Shown piece after piece: positions 1 to 9,074 of a stretch of 50,055 bases of DNA; within the stretch, counting starts at the first letter, position 1; each line of letters starts with the position of its first letter. Where the stretch lies: positions 1-50,055 of the forward strand of contig JABMPH010000196.1 of NCBI GenBank assembly GCA_013203805.1, written 5' to 3'. A model generated the notes under the pieces. That model had not been told where the DNA came from, did no database searches, and saw only the letters and a list, made by a program, of their open reading frames with translations. The position numbers and the translations under genes were made by a program. The DNA comes from Bacteroidota bacterium. Lineage in GTDB: Bacteria; Bacteroidota; Bacteroidia; Bacteroidales; F082.

Positions 1-828
1 CTTATATGCAGCTTCAATAAAATATTCAGGTCCTTTCTGGAAAGTTATTCGTCCAAGAAAGGTTACTATTTTTTCATTTAAATGTCGTTTTACTTCTTCA
101 AGTTCAGAAAACAATTCCTGATCAACAGCATTATGCACTGTAATCACTTTGCCAGGATCAATTCCATATTTCTCAATTACTGTTCTTCGTGTTAAATTGC
201 TTACAGTAATTACCCTGTCGGCCTTTTCCATCCCTTCTTTTTCGATAGCGTAAACAATAGTGTTTACATTTTCTCCTGTGCGATCGAATTCGGTAGCATG
301 CATGTGAACAACCAGTGGCTTGCCCGATGATTCTTTGGCAGCTACTCCCGCAGGATATGTTAACCAATCGTGAGCATGTATAATGTCATAATCCTCTTTA
401 AGAGCCAGAGCCGAAGCCACAAGAGCATATCTGGAGATTTCTTCCATTAGATTTGCACCATACTTGCCGGAAAATTTATAATCTCTTGAAAATACTTTAC
501 TGGTATATTCTTCACCTGTTTTTTGCTGCTTCTCAAGTAATGTTGTAAATTCTTCAGGACCAACATATGGAACAATGTTTGAGCCAATCTCAAGATATTT
601 TATCCGATCCCAATATTCATTATAGTTTTCATCTTTAAAGTCGAAAGGAACATCACTGGCGTTAACTAACCTCACAGCTTCTTCGCTTTCATCGCCATAT
701 GCTTTTGGAACCACGAAAATTACATCAACATTATGCTTGGCAAGACCTTTTGTAAGACCAAAACAAGCAGTTCCTAAACCTCCTGTGATATGTGGTGGAA
801 ATTCCCACCCAAACATTAATATTCGCAT
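1..828 (-). CDS. Glycosyltransferase family 4 (glycogen synthase-like), partial: C-terminus outside window
   Basis: The minus-strand frame from the ATG at 826-828 stays open to base 1, giving the first 276 residues. It begins MRILMFGWEFPPHITGGLG, the N-terminal signature of GT4/GT5 GT-B enzymes, with the Gly-Gly loop that contacts the nucleotide-sugar. Further in are DIIHAHDWLTYPAG, a DRVITVSNLT motif, and VTFLGRITFQKGPEYFIEA, which opens the C-terminal Rossmann domain. The acceptor side and the rest of the donor domain lie beyond the window. The gene starts 36 bp after the debranching-enzyme gene on the same strand, a pairing common in Bacteroidota glycogen loci, where a GH57 amylase gene often follows. 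The likely role is alpha-glucan chain synthesis in the cytoplasm from NDP-glucose. The exact donor and product cannot be read from this fragment. Confidence 0.9.
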   Translation of the reverse strand, partial: MRILMFGWEFPPHITGGLGTACFGLTKGLAKHNVDVIFVVPKAYGDESEEAVRLVNASDVPFDFKDENYNEYWDRIKYLEIGSNIVPYVGPEEFTTLLEKQQKTGEEYTSKVFSRDYKFSGKYGANLMEEISRYALVASALALKEDYDIIHAHDWLTYPAGVAAKESSGKPLVVHMHATEFDRTGENVNTIVYAIEKEGMEKADRVITVSNLTRRTVIEKYGIDPGKVITVHNAVDQELFSELEEVKRHLNEKIVTFLGRITFQKGPEYFIEAAYK

Positions 829-864
829 AGTAATAATTTCAAATTAATTGTGTGGTTTATCATA

Positions 865-2811
865 TTAATTACCAGCATTATCTATCATTGATTTAATTCT
901 TAATAATTCCGCAACACTCCATGCTTGTGATATTGCTCCCCCAGCTTTATGTGGTGGGTCGCCATCATAGACTTCTGAAATGGTACCTATTCCATCATCA
1001 TACATTTCTTTTTCAAAATCAGAGTAGATATCCATAATTGCATCAATACCTGACTCACCAAATACTTTAAGGTAAGCTTCTGCATAAGCTCCCAATAACC
1101 ATGGCCAGGCAGTACCCTGATGGTAAGCTTTATCGCGTTTTTTTTGATCACCTTTGTAGGTACCTTTATAATTGGAGTTTTTTGGAGAAAGTGTTCTTAG
1201 TCCTCTTTTCGTAAGTAATTCGCTTTTAACGACATTTAATATGCTAAATGACTGATCTTCTTCAAGTGGACTATATTGAAATGATACAGCAAAAATCATA
1301 TTTGGTCTCACCGACCAATCTTTGTAGTTACCGTTAACAGAATCTGCTAAATATCCCTTTTCTTTATCCCAGAAAGTATTGTTGAATGAAGATTTAATTA
1401 TTTCCGGCCATTGATCCCAACCCTCCACAAATGAACTGTCGCCTGCTTTTTTTGCTAATTCAAGGCAAAAACTAACTCCGTTATACCAAAGTGCATTTAT
1501 ATCAACTGCATAACCAGTTCTCGGTGTTACAGGATTGCCGTCAACAATTGCATCCATCCATGTTAAAGCTTTGCCAGGTTCTCCGGCCCATATAAGACCA
1601 CTGTCGTGCATTTTAATATTAAACAGGGTTCCGTTTTTAAAGCTTTCAAGAACATGTTTAAGCTGATTTCCATACTCTTTCCAGATGTTGGTATCTTTAT
1701 CACCATGTAAATGAAGTTGCTGCAATGCCCATATAAACCATAAAGAAGTGTCAACGGAGTTGTATGAAGCTTTTTCGCCACTACCAACATTTGGAAACAA
1801 GCCATTTTTCAACTCTCTCAACATTGTATTTGTTACATCTTTAAAAGCCTTAACATCATTTCGAGTTAATGTTAGTCCCGGAAGTGCAATAAATGTATCT
1901 CTGCCCCAACGTCCAAACCATGGATATCCGGCTACAACTTCAGCTTTATCATTGTTACGAATAATAAATTCTTCAGCTGCGTTAAGAAGGCAATTCTCAA
2001 AATTATCTCTTGGTGTACGCTTTTTTACTTCAGAAGTCCATTGTCGTTTAAGCGTTGATGGATTTTTTTCTTCTAAACTTACAGATATAATAACCGATTC
2101 ACCTGCTTTAAGTTTAACATCAAAGTATCCAGGTACAAATAAATCTTCGGTACTATCATAACCCTGTTTGCGTTCTCTGAAATATTCAATATCATAATAC
2201 CAATTAGGGGCATGAGTATATTCGGGTTTCTTCGAAAATTGCATGTAAACTCTTGAGTATCCATCGTAAAGTTGCCAGCTTACTCCATTTTTTGCCCCAT
2301 TAAACTCTTTGTTTACAATATCATTAGCTTTTGATAACTCATGCACGTTTCTAAATGCAAGAAAAGGTTTAAGTCGGAAAGTTACTTGCTGTGATGCTAG
2401 TTCAAGTGTATATTTGATAAACATTCGATCTTCATTTGCAGCAAATATATATTCCTTCACAAATACAATTCCACCCATTTGGTAAATTAGTCTTGGGTTT
2501 GGGTCGGATACAAATTCCTTTAAATATTTATGACCTTTAGGTTCGTAAACACCACCGGGATACATGCGCATCCCAACATGAAATTCAAAATTGTTAGCTA
2601 TGATAGTTTCATCAATTTCGGAAAGTAATACATGGTTGTTGTCGTCGATATTTGGTTGAGGAGCAACTAATAACCCATGATATCTTCGTGTGTTTGTAGT
2701 AATTATGGTAGTACTGGCATAGCTTCCTGCACGATTGGTGCGTAGTAATTCGCGATGCAGTGAGTATTTTAAATTAATAAGTTGGGTTTTGTTAAAATCT
2801 ATATAACTCAT
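865..2811 (-). CDS. Glycogen debranching enzyme (amylo-alpha-1,6-glucosidase, GH133 type)
   Basis: This 648-residue protein hydrolyses alpha-1,6 branch stubs in glycogen. The N-terminal domain (about 1-260) has the family hallmarks LLRTNRAGSYASTT and NTRRYHGLLVA. The C-terminal (alpha/alpha)6 domain starts with GYPWFGRWGRDTFIALPGL near residue 295, the characteristic GDE_C motif containing catalytic-domain acidic residues. It continues through SYNSVDTSLWFIWA, GTAWPWLLGAYAEA and the terminal GGAISQAWSVAELLR. The length fits single-function bacterial debranching enzymes of Bacteroidota; there is no fused 4-alpha-glucanotransferase domain. No signal peptide is visible, so it is cytoplasmic. It is the first gene of a minus-strand pair with the GT4 gene 36 bp downstream, which fits joint regulation of storage-polysaccharide turnover. 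Confidence 0.93.
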   Translation of the reverse strand: MSYIDFNKTQLINLKYSLHRELLRTNRAGSYASTTIITTNTRRYHGLLVAPQPNIDDNNHVLLSEIDETIIANNFEFHVGMRMYPGGVYEPKGHKYLKEFVSDPNPRLIYQMGGIVFVKEYIFAANEDRMFIKYTLELASQQVTFRLKPFLAFRNVHELSKANDIVNKEFNGAKNGVSWQLYDGYSRVYMQFSKKPEYTHAPNWYYDIEYFRERKQGYDSTEDLFVPGYFDVKLKAGESVIISVSLEEKNPSTLKRQWTSEVKKRTPRDNFENCLLNAAEEFIIRNNDKAEVVAGYPWFGRWGRDTFIALPGLTLTRNDVKAFKDVTNTMLRELKNGLFPNVGSGEKASYNSVDTSLWFIWALQQLHLHGDKDTNIWKEYGNQLKHVLESFKNGTLFNIKMHDSGLIWAGEPGKALTWMDAIVDGNPVTPRTGYAVDINALWYNGVSFCLELAKKAGDSSFVEGWDQWPEIIKSSFNNTFWDKEKGYLADSVNGNYKDWSVRPNMIFAVSFQYSPLEEDQSFSILNVVKSELLTKRGLRTLSPKNSNYKGTYKGDQKKRDKAYHQGTAWPWLLGAYAEAYLKVFGESGIDAIMDIYSDFEKEMYDDGIGTISEVYDGDPPHKAGGAISQAWSVAELLRIKSMIDNAGN

Positions 2812-3263
2812 CTATTTATCTTATTGATTGTGTTTTTATAAACTATGTTAACTGTACTTTAAATTTTGAATTTTAGAAAGTTTAAAGTTACAGGTTTTTT
2901 CCGAATAATTGAACAATGAAATTTTCAATGCTTGTAAAAATCAAGTAGCTATCACTTAATTAACAGTTAATCATCTATATTAATCCTCACTAATTTCGAT
3001 GCTCAATTACTTTTGCAAAAGTATTCCAATTTAGAAATCAATAACCTATATTTTTTAAGATTAACTTAAACTTAACCATATATATCAGACCTTTTCATTT
3101 GCAAAAATTTTAAAGAAACTAATTATAACGTTTGCGGGAATTTTACCGTCTCCATAACTTTGTATTATATCACCATTGAAAAAATCCATAAGTATATAAA
3201 AAAGCATATGTTAAACGAGCAAAAAAGATACATTTGCGGTATTAATACTCAAATAACTTTAAC
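2812..3263. other. Divergent intergenic region between the debranching-enzyme and S9-peptidase genes
   Basis: The 452 bp are AT-rich with no convincing ORF. They must carry promoters for both directions. Towards the peptidase gene there is a good two-box match (listed separately) and a second TAnnTTTG box, TACATTTG, at 3229-3236, only 27 bp before the ATG and without a -33 partner. Towards the debranching enzyme, plus-strand CAAAAGTA at 3016-3023 reads TACTTTTG on the minus strand, but no TTTG lies at the right distance, so that promoter is only a candidate. Confidence 0.5.
3131..3162 (+). promoter_or_regulatory. Bacteroidota-type sigma-ABfr promoter for the S9 peptidase gene
   Basis: TTTG at 3131-3134 is followed, after exactly 20 bp, by TAACTTTG at 3155-3162. 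This matches the Bacteroidota housekeeping consensus TTTG-N19-21-TAnnTTTG. It lies 101 bp upstream of the ATG at 3264, giving a leader of roughly 95 nt. It is the only site in the window where I found both boxes at consensus spacing. Confidence 0.6.
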
Positions 3264-6065
3264 ATGAACTTTACTCGAATTCTATTAGCAGTAGTACTAT
3301 TGTCCTTTTTCTCAAAGCTTAATGCTCAAGATAAAACACCATTAAATCACTCTGTTTACGATGGCTGGAACGCCATAACCGGCACTTCTATTTCAAATGA
3401 TGGGAAATGGGTAGCATATGAGATTAACCCGCAGGAAGGCGATGGCAATTTGTTTATGTATGATGTTGAAAATAAGAATTATAGTTCGGTGGCACGTGGT
3501 TATAAGCCCGTTTTGTCATCTAATTCTAACTTATTATTTTTTAATATCAAACCACAATTTGATTCTGTCCGGGCAGCTAAGCTAAAAAAAGTTAAGAAGG
3601 ATAAACTCCCCATAGATTCGCTTGGAGTATTAATTGTATCAAGCGGTGAAATTAGAAAGTATTCCAACCTGATGAGTTTGAGGGTTCCGGAAGAAAAATC
3701 TGATTGGCTGGCATTTGCTCTAAAAATGAAACCGGCAACAAAGGATACAATAGTTTCTGATACATTAGTGCCTAAAAAGAAGTCAAATAAAAAGGATAAG
3801 AAAAAAGAGAAAGGCGAATTATTAGTTATTCTAAACCCCATTACCGGCGATTCGGTTTCTTTTGAAAATGTAACTAAATACGCTATCTCAAAAAATGGCA
3901 ACTTATGTTCATTTGTAAGAGTTATGGGAGATAGCATCGACTCCATTCAGGTTGCTTACTATAATATTAACAAAAAGAAATATTCATTAATAATTAATGA
4001 ACCCGGGTATTCTGAAAATATAGAAATTGATGAGCAGGGTAATCAGTTCGTATTTACTTTTTCAACTGATACAATTAAGGAAAAAGCATTTGGATTGTAT
4101 TATTATGATGTGCCCAAAAATAAACTGAAGCTTGTTTCTGGTGATAGTTTCTCAACCCTGGTAAGCAATTGGTCGGTTAGTGAAAATGGGAAAATTTATT
4201 TCAATAAAGCTGGATCAGAATTGTATTTTGGAACGGCACCAAAGCCAGTACCTGCCTTAAAAGATACTCTTACCGAAGATGAAAAAGTAAGTGTAGATAT
4301 CTGGAATTGGAAGGATGTGCAACTACAACCACAACAACTAAAGCAGTTGGAGCAGGAAAAGAAAAGATCTTATACTGCAGTATATTTCCCCAAAAAAGAT
4401 AGAGTAATCCAGCTAGCCAACGAAAAAATTAAATCGGTAAGTATTAATCCTAAGGCTGAAGGAAAATATAGTTTAGGTTTCGATCATAATCCATATCAAC
4501 GTATGACATCATGGGAAGCTAGTCGTTATCAGGATGTTTATTTGGTTAACCGGGAAACCGGCCATCAAACTCTTGTGCTAACGAAGGTTGCTTCAAGTGT
4601 GGTTTTGTCTCCAAATCAGGATTATATACTATGGTATAACATAGCTGATAGCTCTTGGAACTCATATAATATTAATGGAAGTAATTCGGTTAATCTTACA
4701 TCAGATTTGGGTATAAACTTTTATAACGAAATTAATGATGTACCTAACGAAGCCTACCCATATGGCTTTGCCGGATGGACTAAAGAAGGATATCCAATTG
4801 TGTATGATAGTTATGATCTTTGGCAAATGGATCCAAGTGGGAAAAAGAATCCGGTAGTTATTACAAAAGGTGTTGGGAGAAAGAATAAAATCAGATTCAG
4901 GTATGTGAAGCTGGATAAAGAACTCCAGTACTTGCCTGAAAATTTACTGTTATCAGCGTTTAACATGTTAAACAAAGATGATGGGTTCTATTCTCTAAAC
5001 ATTAAAGATAAGGGATTCCCCATAAATCTAGTTATGGAAAGTTTTAATTTCTCCTACCCACTTAAAGCAAAAAATGTGGAACAATTAATTTGGAATAAGC
5101 AATCATTTAAAGTTTTTCCTGATTTATTCACAAGCAACGTAAGTTTTGCTGATATCGTAAAGATTACCAATGCAAATCCACAACAGGTTGATTATCGTTG
5201 GGGAAATGTTCAACTTGTTGACTGGGTAAGTTTTAATGGGGATAGTTTACAGGGGTTATTGTATACTCCCGAAAATCTGGATCCAAACAAAAAATATCCT
5301 ATGCTGGTATATTTTTATGAAAGATATAGTGACCAGTTACATTCATATTACACACCAAAACCAATTAGATCAGTCATTAATTTTAGTTATTATGTAAGTA
5401 ATGATTATGTGATTTTTATTCCTGATATTGTTTATACTGATGGTTATCCAGGCCCGAGCGCATTTGATTGCATAATAAGTGGTACTCAAAAAATGTGTGA
5501 TGACTTTAGTTTTATCGATCGAAGCAGGCTCGGAATTCAGGGTCAGAGTTGGGGCGGTTATCAAGTTGCATATTTGGTAACCCAAACTAATATGTACAAA
5601 GCAGCAATGGCTGGAGCACCAGTGAGTAATATGACAAGCGCTTATGGCGGAATAAGGTGGGAAAGTGGTATGAGCAGGGCTTTTCAATATGAACAAACAC
5701 AAAGCAGAATTGGTGGAAATTTATGGGATAAGCTCCCTTTATATATGCTAAATTCACCGTTGTTTTCAGCGGATAGAGTTGAAACTCCGCTACTTATTAT
5801 GCATAATGATAAGGATGGAGCAGTCCCATGGTATCAGGGAATTGAATTGTTTAATGCTTTACGCAGACTTGATAAACCAGTCTGGATGCTAGTTTATAAT
5901 GGAGCACCACATAATTTAAAACGTAGAGCCGACTGTAAAGATCTTACTATAAGGATGCAGCAATTTTTTGATTTTTACCTCAAAGATGCACCTGAGCCTG
6001 TGTGGATGAAAACAGGTATTCCTGCTATTAATAAAGGGAAGACATATGGATTTGAGAATGACTAA
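3264..6065 (+). CDS. Exported S9-family prolyl oligopeptidase-like serine peptidase
   Basis: The 933-residue protein starts with a signal peptide (MNFTRILLAVVLLSFFSKLNAQ), so it acts in the periplasm or beyond. Residues about 30-660 form the degenerate WD-like beta-propeller of S9 peptidases. The C-terminal alpha/beta-hydrolase domain carries the full triad: nucleophile Ser762 in GQSWGGY, Asp851 in HNDKDGAVPW and His883 in NGAPHNL. This order and spacing match the dipeptidyl-peptidase/acylaminoacyl-peptidase branch. A Lys-rich stretch near residues 160-190 (KKKSNKKDKKKEKGE) looks like a loop inserted in the propeller. There is no T9SS tail. It probably degrades oligopeptides. It stands alone, behind its own promoter and followed by hairpins. 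Exact specificity is not readable. Confidence 0.93.
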   Translation: MNFTRILLAVVLLSFFSKLNAQDKTPLNHSVYDGWNAITGTSISNDGKWVAYEINPQEGDGNLFMYDVENKNYSSVARGYKPVLSSNSNLLFFNIKPQFDSVRAAKLKKVKKDKLPIDSLGVLIVSSGEIRKYSNLMSLRVPEEKSDWLAFALKMKPATKDTIVSDTLVPKKKSNKKDKKKEKGELLVILNPITGDSVSFENVTKYAISKNGNLCSFVRVMGDSIDSIQVAYYNINKKKYSLIINEPGYSENIEIDEQGNQFVFTFSTDTIKEKAFGLYYYDVPKNKLKLVSGDSFSTLVSNWSVSENGKIYFNKAGSELYFGTAPKPVPALKDTLTEDEKVSVDIWNWKDVQLQPQQLKQLEQEKKRSYTAVYFPKKDRVIQLANEKIKSVSINPKAEGKYSLGFDHNPYQRMTSWEASRYQDVYLVNRETGHQTLVLTKVASSVVLSPNQDYILWYNIADSSWNSYNINGSNSVNLTSDLGINFYNEINDVPNEAYPYGFAGWTKEGYPIVYDSYDLWQMDPSGKKNPVVITKGVGRKNKIRFRYVKLDKELQYLPENLLLSAFNMLNKDDGFYSLNIKDKGFPINLVMESFNFSYPLKAKNVEQLIWNKQSFKVFPDLFTSNVSFADIVKITNANPQQVDYRWGNVQLVDWVSFNGDSLQGLLYTPENLDPNKKYPMLVYFYERYSDQLHSYYTPKPIRSVINFSYYVSNDYVIFIPDIVYTDGYPGPSAFDCIISGTQKMCDDFSFIDRSRLGIQGQSWGGYQVAYLVTQTNMYKAAMAGAPVSNMTSAYGGIRWESGMSRAFQYEQTQSRIGGNLWDKLPLYMLNSPLFSADRVETPLLIMHNDKDGAVPWYQGIELFNALRRLDKPVWMLVYNGAPHNLKRRADCKDLTIRMQQFFDFYLKDAPEPVWMKTGIPAINKGKTYGFEND

Positions 6066-6071
6066 ACTAAT

Positions 6072-6109
6072 ATGGATTGGAAATCCATAGGTTTCATTGA
6101 CGAATGAAA
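6072..6109 (+). terminator. Tandem small hairpins just after the S9 peptidase stop codon
   Basis: Two perfect inverted repeats follow the stop: ATGGATT/AATCCAT (6072-6078 with 6082-6088, loop GGA) and TTTCATT/AATGAAA (6092-6098 with 6103-6109, loop GACG). There is no U-tract, so a classic intrinsic terminator is not shown. A 3'-end stabiliser or an imperfect terminator are both possible. Confidence 0.4.
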
Positions 6110-6119
6110 TTCGTTAAGT

Positions 6120-6275
6120 AAATTCCAAATCTCAACTATACAAATCTCAAATAATATCCAATGTTCAATTTCCAAACCTAAAAATACTATTCACAATCCT
6201 TTTTTGGAAGAAATTTGGGATTTTTGAATTTGGTTTTTGCTCATTATTTGGTTTTTGATTTTTGTAATTTGTAGT
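6120..6275. repeat. AT-rich imperfect inverted repeat in the 322-bp gap before the dCMP deaminase gene
   Basis: The left arm (about 6124-6178) is built of CAAATCTCAA, CCAATGTTCAA and TTTCCAAA units. The right arm (about 6200-6275) is rich in TTTGG, TTTTTGAATTTGG and TTATTTGG; its reverse complement again reads as CCAAATAAT and CCAAATTC units. The two arms can fold on each other imperfectly. I recall similar CCAAATaaT-type palindromic elements between genes in other Bacteroidales genomes. The rest of the gap (6276-6387) holds no ORF. Confidence 0.45.
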
Positions 6276-6387
6276 TTCATAGTTGTTGTTTATAGAAACT
6301 AAAGTGTCTGCAATAAAATTGCAGGGTTTTAACCATTAACTAGATAATATAATCTGTATTATTGCGGTTTGAAACGAGAATAACCAA

Positions 6388-6801
6388 ATGAAGGATAAAA
6401 AATTCGATAGCAGTTATATTAAAATGGCCTATGTATGGGCCGAAAACTCATATTGCGACAGACGAAAAGTAGGTGCTTTAATTGTAAAGGATAGAATGAT
6501 AATTTCTGATGGGTATAATGGAACCCCTGTTGGATTTGAAAATGTTTGTGAAGATGAAAATGGTGATACCAAAGCATATGTGCTTCATGCAGAAGCCAAT
6601 GCAATTACTAAGGTTGCCAAATCACACAATAGTAGTCAAGGCGCAACATTGTATATTACTGATTCCCCTTGCATTGAATGTGCAAAGTTGATAATTCAAG
6701 CCGGTATTAGCAGAGTTGTGTATTCGCGTAAATATCGCATAACCGATGGACTAGATCTACTGGAAAGAGCAGGAATTGAATTAGATGAGTTAAGTAATTG
6801 A
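6388..6801 (+). CDS. Deoxycytidylate (dCMP) deaminase family protein
   Basis: This 137-residue zinc-dependent deaminase probably converts dCMP to dUMP, feeding thymidylate synthesis in the cytoplasm. The zinc and catalytic residues are visible: His67 and Glu69 in HAEANA, and Cys95 and Cys98 in PCIEC. SYCDRRKVGALIVKD near the N-terminus and the DGYNGTP loop are typical of dCMP deaminases rather than cytidine or tRNA-adenosine deaminases. The length is close to that of compact Bacteroidota homologues. The gene stands alone with convergent transcription from the 3' side. No allosteric dCTP-binding insertion can be recognised with confidence. Confidence 0.9.
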   Translation: MKDKKFDSSYIKMAYVWAENSYCDRRKVGALIVKDRMIISDGYNGTPVGFENVCEDENGDTKAYVLHAEANAITKVAKSHNSSQGATLYITDSPCIECAKLIIQAGISRVVYSRKYRITDGLDLLERAGIELDELSN

Positions 6802-6820
6802 TTTATTAGGTTGGTGAGTA

Positions 6821-7312
6821 TTAAACCTTAAACCAGGCTGCTTCTATTTGAGTAATTCTACTTTTACAATCATCATCTATCTTCTTAAATGTTAAATCAC
6901 TATTATCCTGTATCGAAAAACTGTAAATTCCTGGTTTGACATTGCAATCTGATTTTTCGGAAGTATTGATAAAAGTTATAACATTGTCATTTACAACAAT
7001 TTTTCCTGATGCGGTTATTGTAGCTTCAACAGAAGGTAACTCTATTGTAAAAGTTAGCCCAACTATTGTAAGCATGGCACCATCATTATAACTTGCCCAG
7101 GTTCCTTCCAATGAGCTTTTTTCAATAACAGTCTTTGGAGTAGTTACTTCTTTCTCAACTTTTATAGCATCAACAATGGCTCCCGTATCATTTTGCATAA
7201 CGACGTATGTAATTGCAAAAGATATTATTGCAATAATAATAACGATGACAAAAAATATTGTAAATGATTTGTTGTTTTTAGTGCTTTTTTTTTGAGATTT
7301 TCTTTTCGCCAT
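6821..7312 (-). CDS. Small membrane-anchored protein with extracytoplasmic beta-rich domain, function unknown
   Basis: I do not recognise the family. The 163 residues open with a very basic segment (MAKRKSQKKSTKNNKS), then one transmembrane helix at about 18-39 (FFVIVIIIAIISFAITYVV), giving an N-in, C-out topology. After a linker, residues 68-163 read as alternating beta strands (TWASYNDGAMLTIVGLTFTI, KIVVNDNVITFINTS, IYSFSIQDNSDLTFKKI) with two cysteines that could form a disulfide. The pattern resembles small lipocalin-like domains of Bacteroidota envelope proteins. It converges with the dCMP deaminase gene (19 bp apart) and diverges from guaA (85 bp). Confidence 0.7.
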   Translation of the reverse strand: MAKRKSQKKSTKNNKSFTIFFVIVIIIAIISFAITYVVMQNDTGAIVDAIKVEKEVTTPKTVIEKSSLEGTWASYNDGAMLTIVGLTFTIELPSVEATITASGKIVVNDNVITFINTSEKSDCNVKPGIYSFSIQDNSDLTFKKIDDDCKSRITQIEAAWFKV

Positions 7313-7385
7313 CGTAATAATCCTTAAACTGTTTGTGAATCAAATTTAATTAACATTTCAAAGGTACTAAATTATAAATCTTATT

Positions 7386-7393
7386 TAACTTTG
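7386..7393 (+). promoter_or_regulatory. TAnnTTTG (-7) box immediately before guaA
   Basis: TAACTTTG ends only 4 bp before the guaA ATG (7398). If used, transcription would begin at or within a few bases of the start codon, giving a leaderless or near-leaderless mRNA. No TTTG lies 19-21 bp upstream, so the -33 element is weak or absent. Confidence 0.45.
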
Positions 7394-7397
7394 CGCC

Positions 7398-8927
7398 ATG
7401 AAAGAAATCATTCTTATTTTAGACTTCGGTTCACAATACACACAGCTTATAGCCCGCAAAGTAAGAGAGTTAAATGTTTATTGCGAGATACATCCATACA
7501 ATAAGATTCCTGAAAATATATCAGCAGTAGTTGGTGTCATCCTATCGGGGAGTCCATTCTCGGTTCGTGATGCTGAAGCCCCAATACCTGATTTATCTAA
7601 GATAAAAGGCAAATTACCATTATTAGGAGTTTGTTATGGAGCACAATTTTTAGCTCAATCGGGAGGCGGTGAAGTACTTCCATCAGAAATAAGAGAGTAT
7701 GGTCGAGCCAACCTTAGTTATATCGATCGATCTTGTACTTTGGTAAATGGCATGAGTGACAATAGTCAGGTTTGGATGTCGCATGGTGACACAATACTAA
7801 ATGTTCCAGATAATTTCAAAATCTCAACTAGTACTGAAACTGTTAGAGTGGCTGGATTTAAAATTGAAAAGGAAGATACTTATGGCATCCAATTTCATCC
7901 TGAGGTTTATCATACCACAGAAGGTAAAGCATTGTTAAAAAACTTTTTAGTTGATATTTGCGGATGCCACCAAAACTGGACTCCCGATTCATTCATCGAA
8001 TTAACCATTAGCTCATTGCAGGCTAAACTTGGAAATGACAAGGTTGTACTGGGTTTGTCAGGTGGAGTTGATTCATCTGTTGCTGCGGTATTGCTCCATC
8101 AGGCAATTGGTAAAAACCTGTATTGTATTTTTGTTGATAACGGCCTTCTTCGAAAAAATGAGTTTGAAGATGTGCTGCATTCGTACCAAGATTTAGGTTT
8201 AAATGTTAAAGGCGTTAATGCTGCTGATAAATTTTTGGACGCATTAATTGGAATCACTGAACCAGAAAAGAAGAGAAAAGCAATTGGTAATTCATTTATT
8301 GAAGTTTTTGATGAGGAATCACATTTAATTGAAGATGTAGTATGGCTGGCTCAGGGAACCATATATCCGGATGTGATAGAATCTGTATCAGTTAACGGAC
8401 CTTCTGCAACTATTAAATCACATCATAATGTTGGAGGTTTACCCGATTTTATGAAACTTAAAATTGTAGAGCCACTAAATACACTGTTTAAAGATGAGGT
8501 TCGTCGAATTGGAAGAGCTTTAAATATGCCTTCTTTTATTATTGATCGACATCCATTCCCCGGACCTGGTTTAGGAATAAGGGTATTGGGAGAAGTAACA
8601 AGAGAAAGGGTTAAAATTCTTCAGGAAGTTGATCATATCTATATCCAAAATATGAAGGCGTTTGGACTGTATGATAAGGTATGGCAAGCTGCTGCAATAT
8701 TGTTGCCAGTACAGTCGGTTGGTGTCATGGGTGACGAAAGAACATATGAAAATGTAGTTGCTCTAAGAGCTGTAGAATCAACTGATGGTATGACTGCCGA
8801 TTGGTCGCCACTACCTTATGACTATCTGTCGAAAGTCTCGAGCGAAATAATAAATAAGGTAAGCGGAGTTAATAGGGTTGTTTATGATATTAGTTCAAAA
8901 CCGCCAGCAACAATTGAATGGGAATAA
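7398..8927 (+). CDS. guaA: GMP synthase (glutamine-hydrolysing)
   Basis: This 509-residue enzyme aminates XMP to GMP with glutamine and ATP. The N-terminal class I glutamine amidotransferase domain holds the nucleophile Cys79 in GVCYGAQ and the His167/Glu169 pair in FHPEVYHT. The ATP pyrophosphatase domain has the P-loop-like SGGVDSS starting at Ser221. The C-terminal dimerisation domain includes [18 protein letters not shown] and ends in the conserved [11 protein letters not shown]. Length and domain order are normal for a fused bacterial enzyme. The ATG is supported by [24 protein letters not shown], the universal start of the family. It is cytoplasmic and stands alone behind a promoter box. 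Confidence 0.98.
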   Translation: MKEIILILDFGSQYTQLIARKVRELNVYCEIHPYNKIPENISAVVGVILSGSPFSVRDAEAPIPDLSKIKGKLPLLGVCYGAQFLAQSGGGEVLPSEIREYGRANLSYIDRSCTLVNGMSDNSQVWMSHGDTILNVPDNFKISTSTETVRVAGFKIEKEDTYGIQFHPEVYHTTEGKALLKNFLVDICGCHQNWTPDSFIELTISSLQAKLGNDKVVLGLSGGVDSSVAAVLLHQAIGKNLYCIFVDNGLLRKNEFEDVLHSYQDLGLNVKGVNAADKFLDALIGITEPEKKRKAIGNSFIEVFDEESHLIEDVVWLAQGTIYPDVIESVSVNGPSATIKSHHNVGGLPDFMKLKIVEPLNTLFKDEVRRIGRALNMPSFIIDRHPFPGPGLGIRVLGEVTRERVKILQEVDHIYIQNMKAFGLYDKVWQAAAILLPVQSVGVMGDERTYENVVALRAVESTDGMTADWSPLPYDYLSKVSSEIINKVSGVNRVVYDISSKPPATIEWE

Positions 8928-9074
8928 CTTGTTATTCTCACAATATCGAAAATAATAGCCAAGAAATTATCTGGTTTATCACATTTTCAGAATATCAAAT
9001 CATAATTTTATTCGATTTTCGTTATTGGTTTGACTTAGTTTTTTATTTTTGATAACTGGATTCACGAATTAATA

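Noticed and set aside
1748-2161. 137-codon frame antisense to the debranching-enzyme gene
   Set aside because: It lies wholly within a strongly recognisable enzyme on the other strand and shows no domain, signal or codon support. The same applies to the many antisense frames inside the two large kinases.
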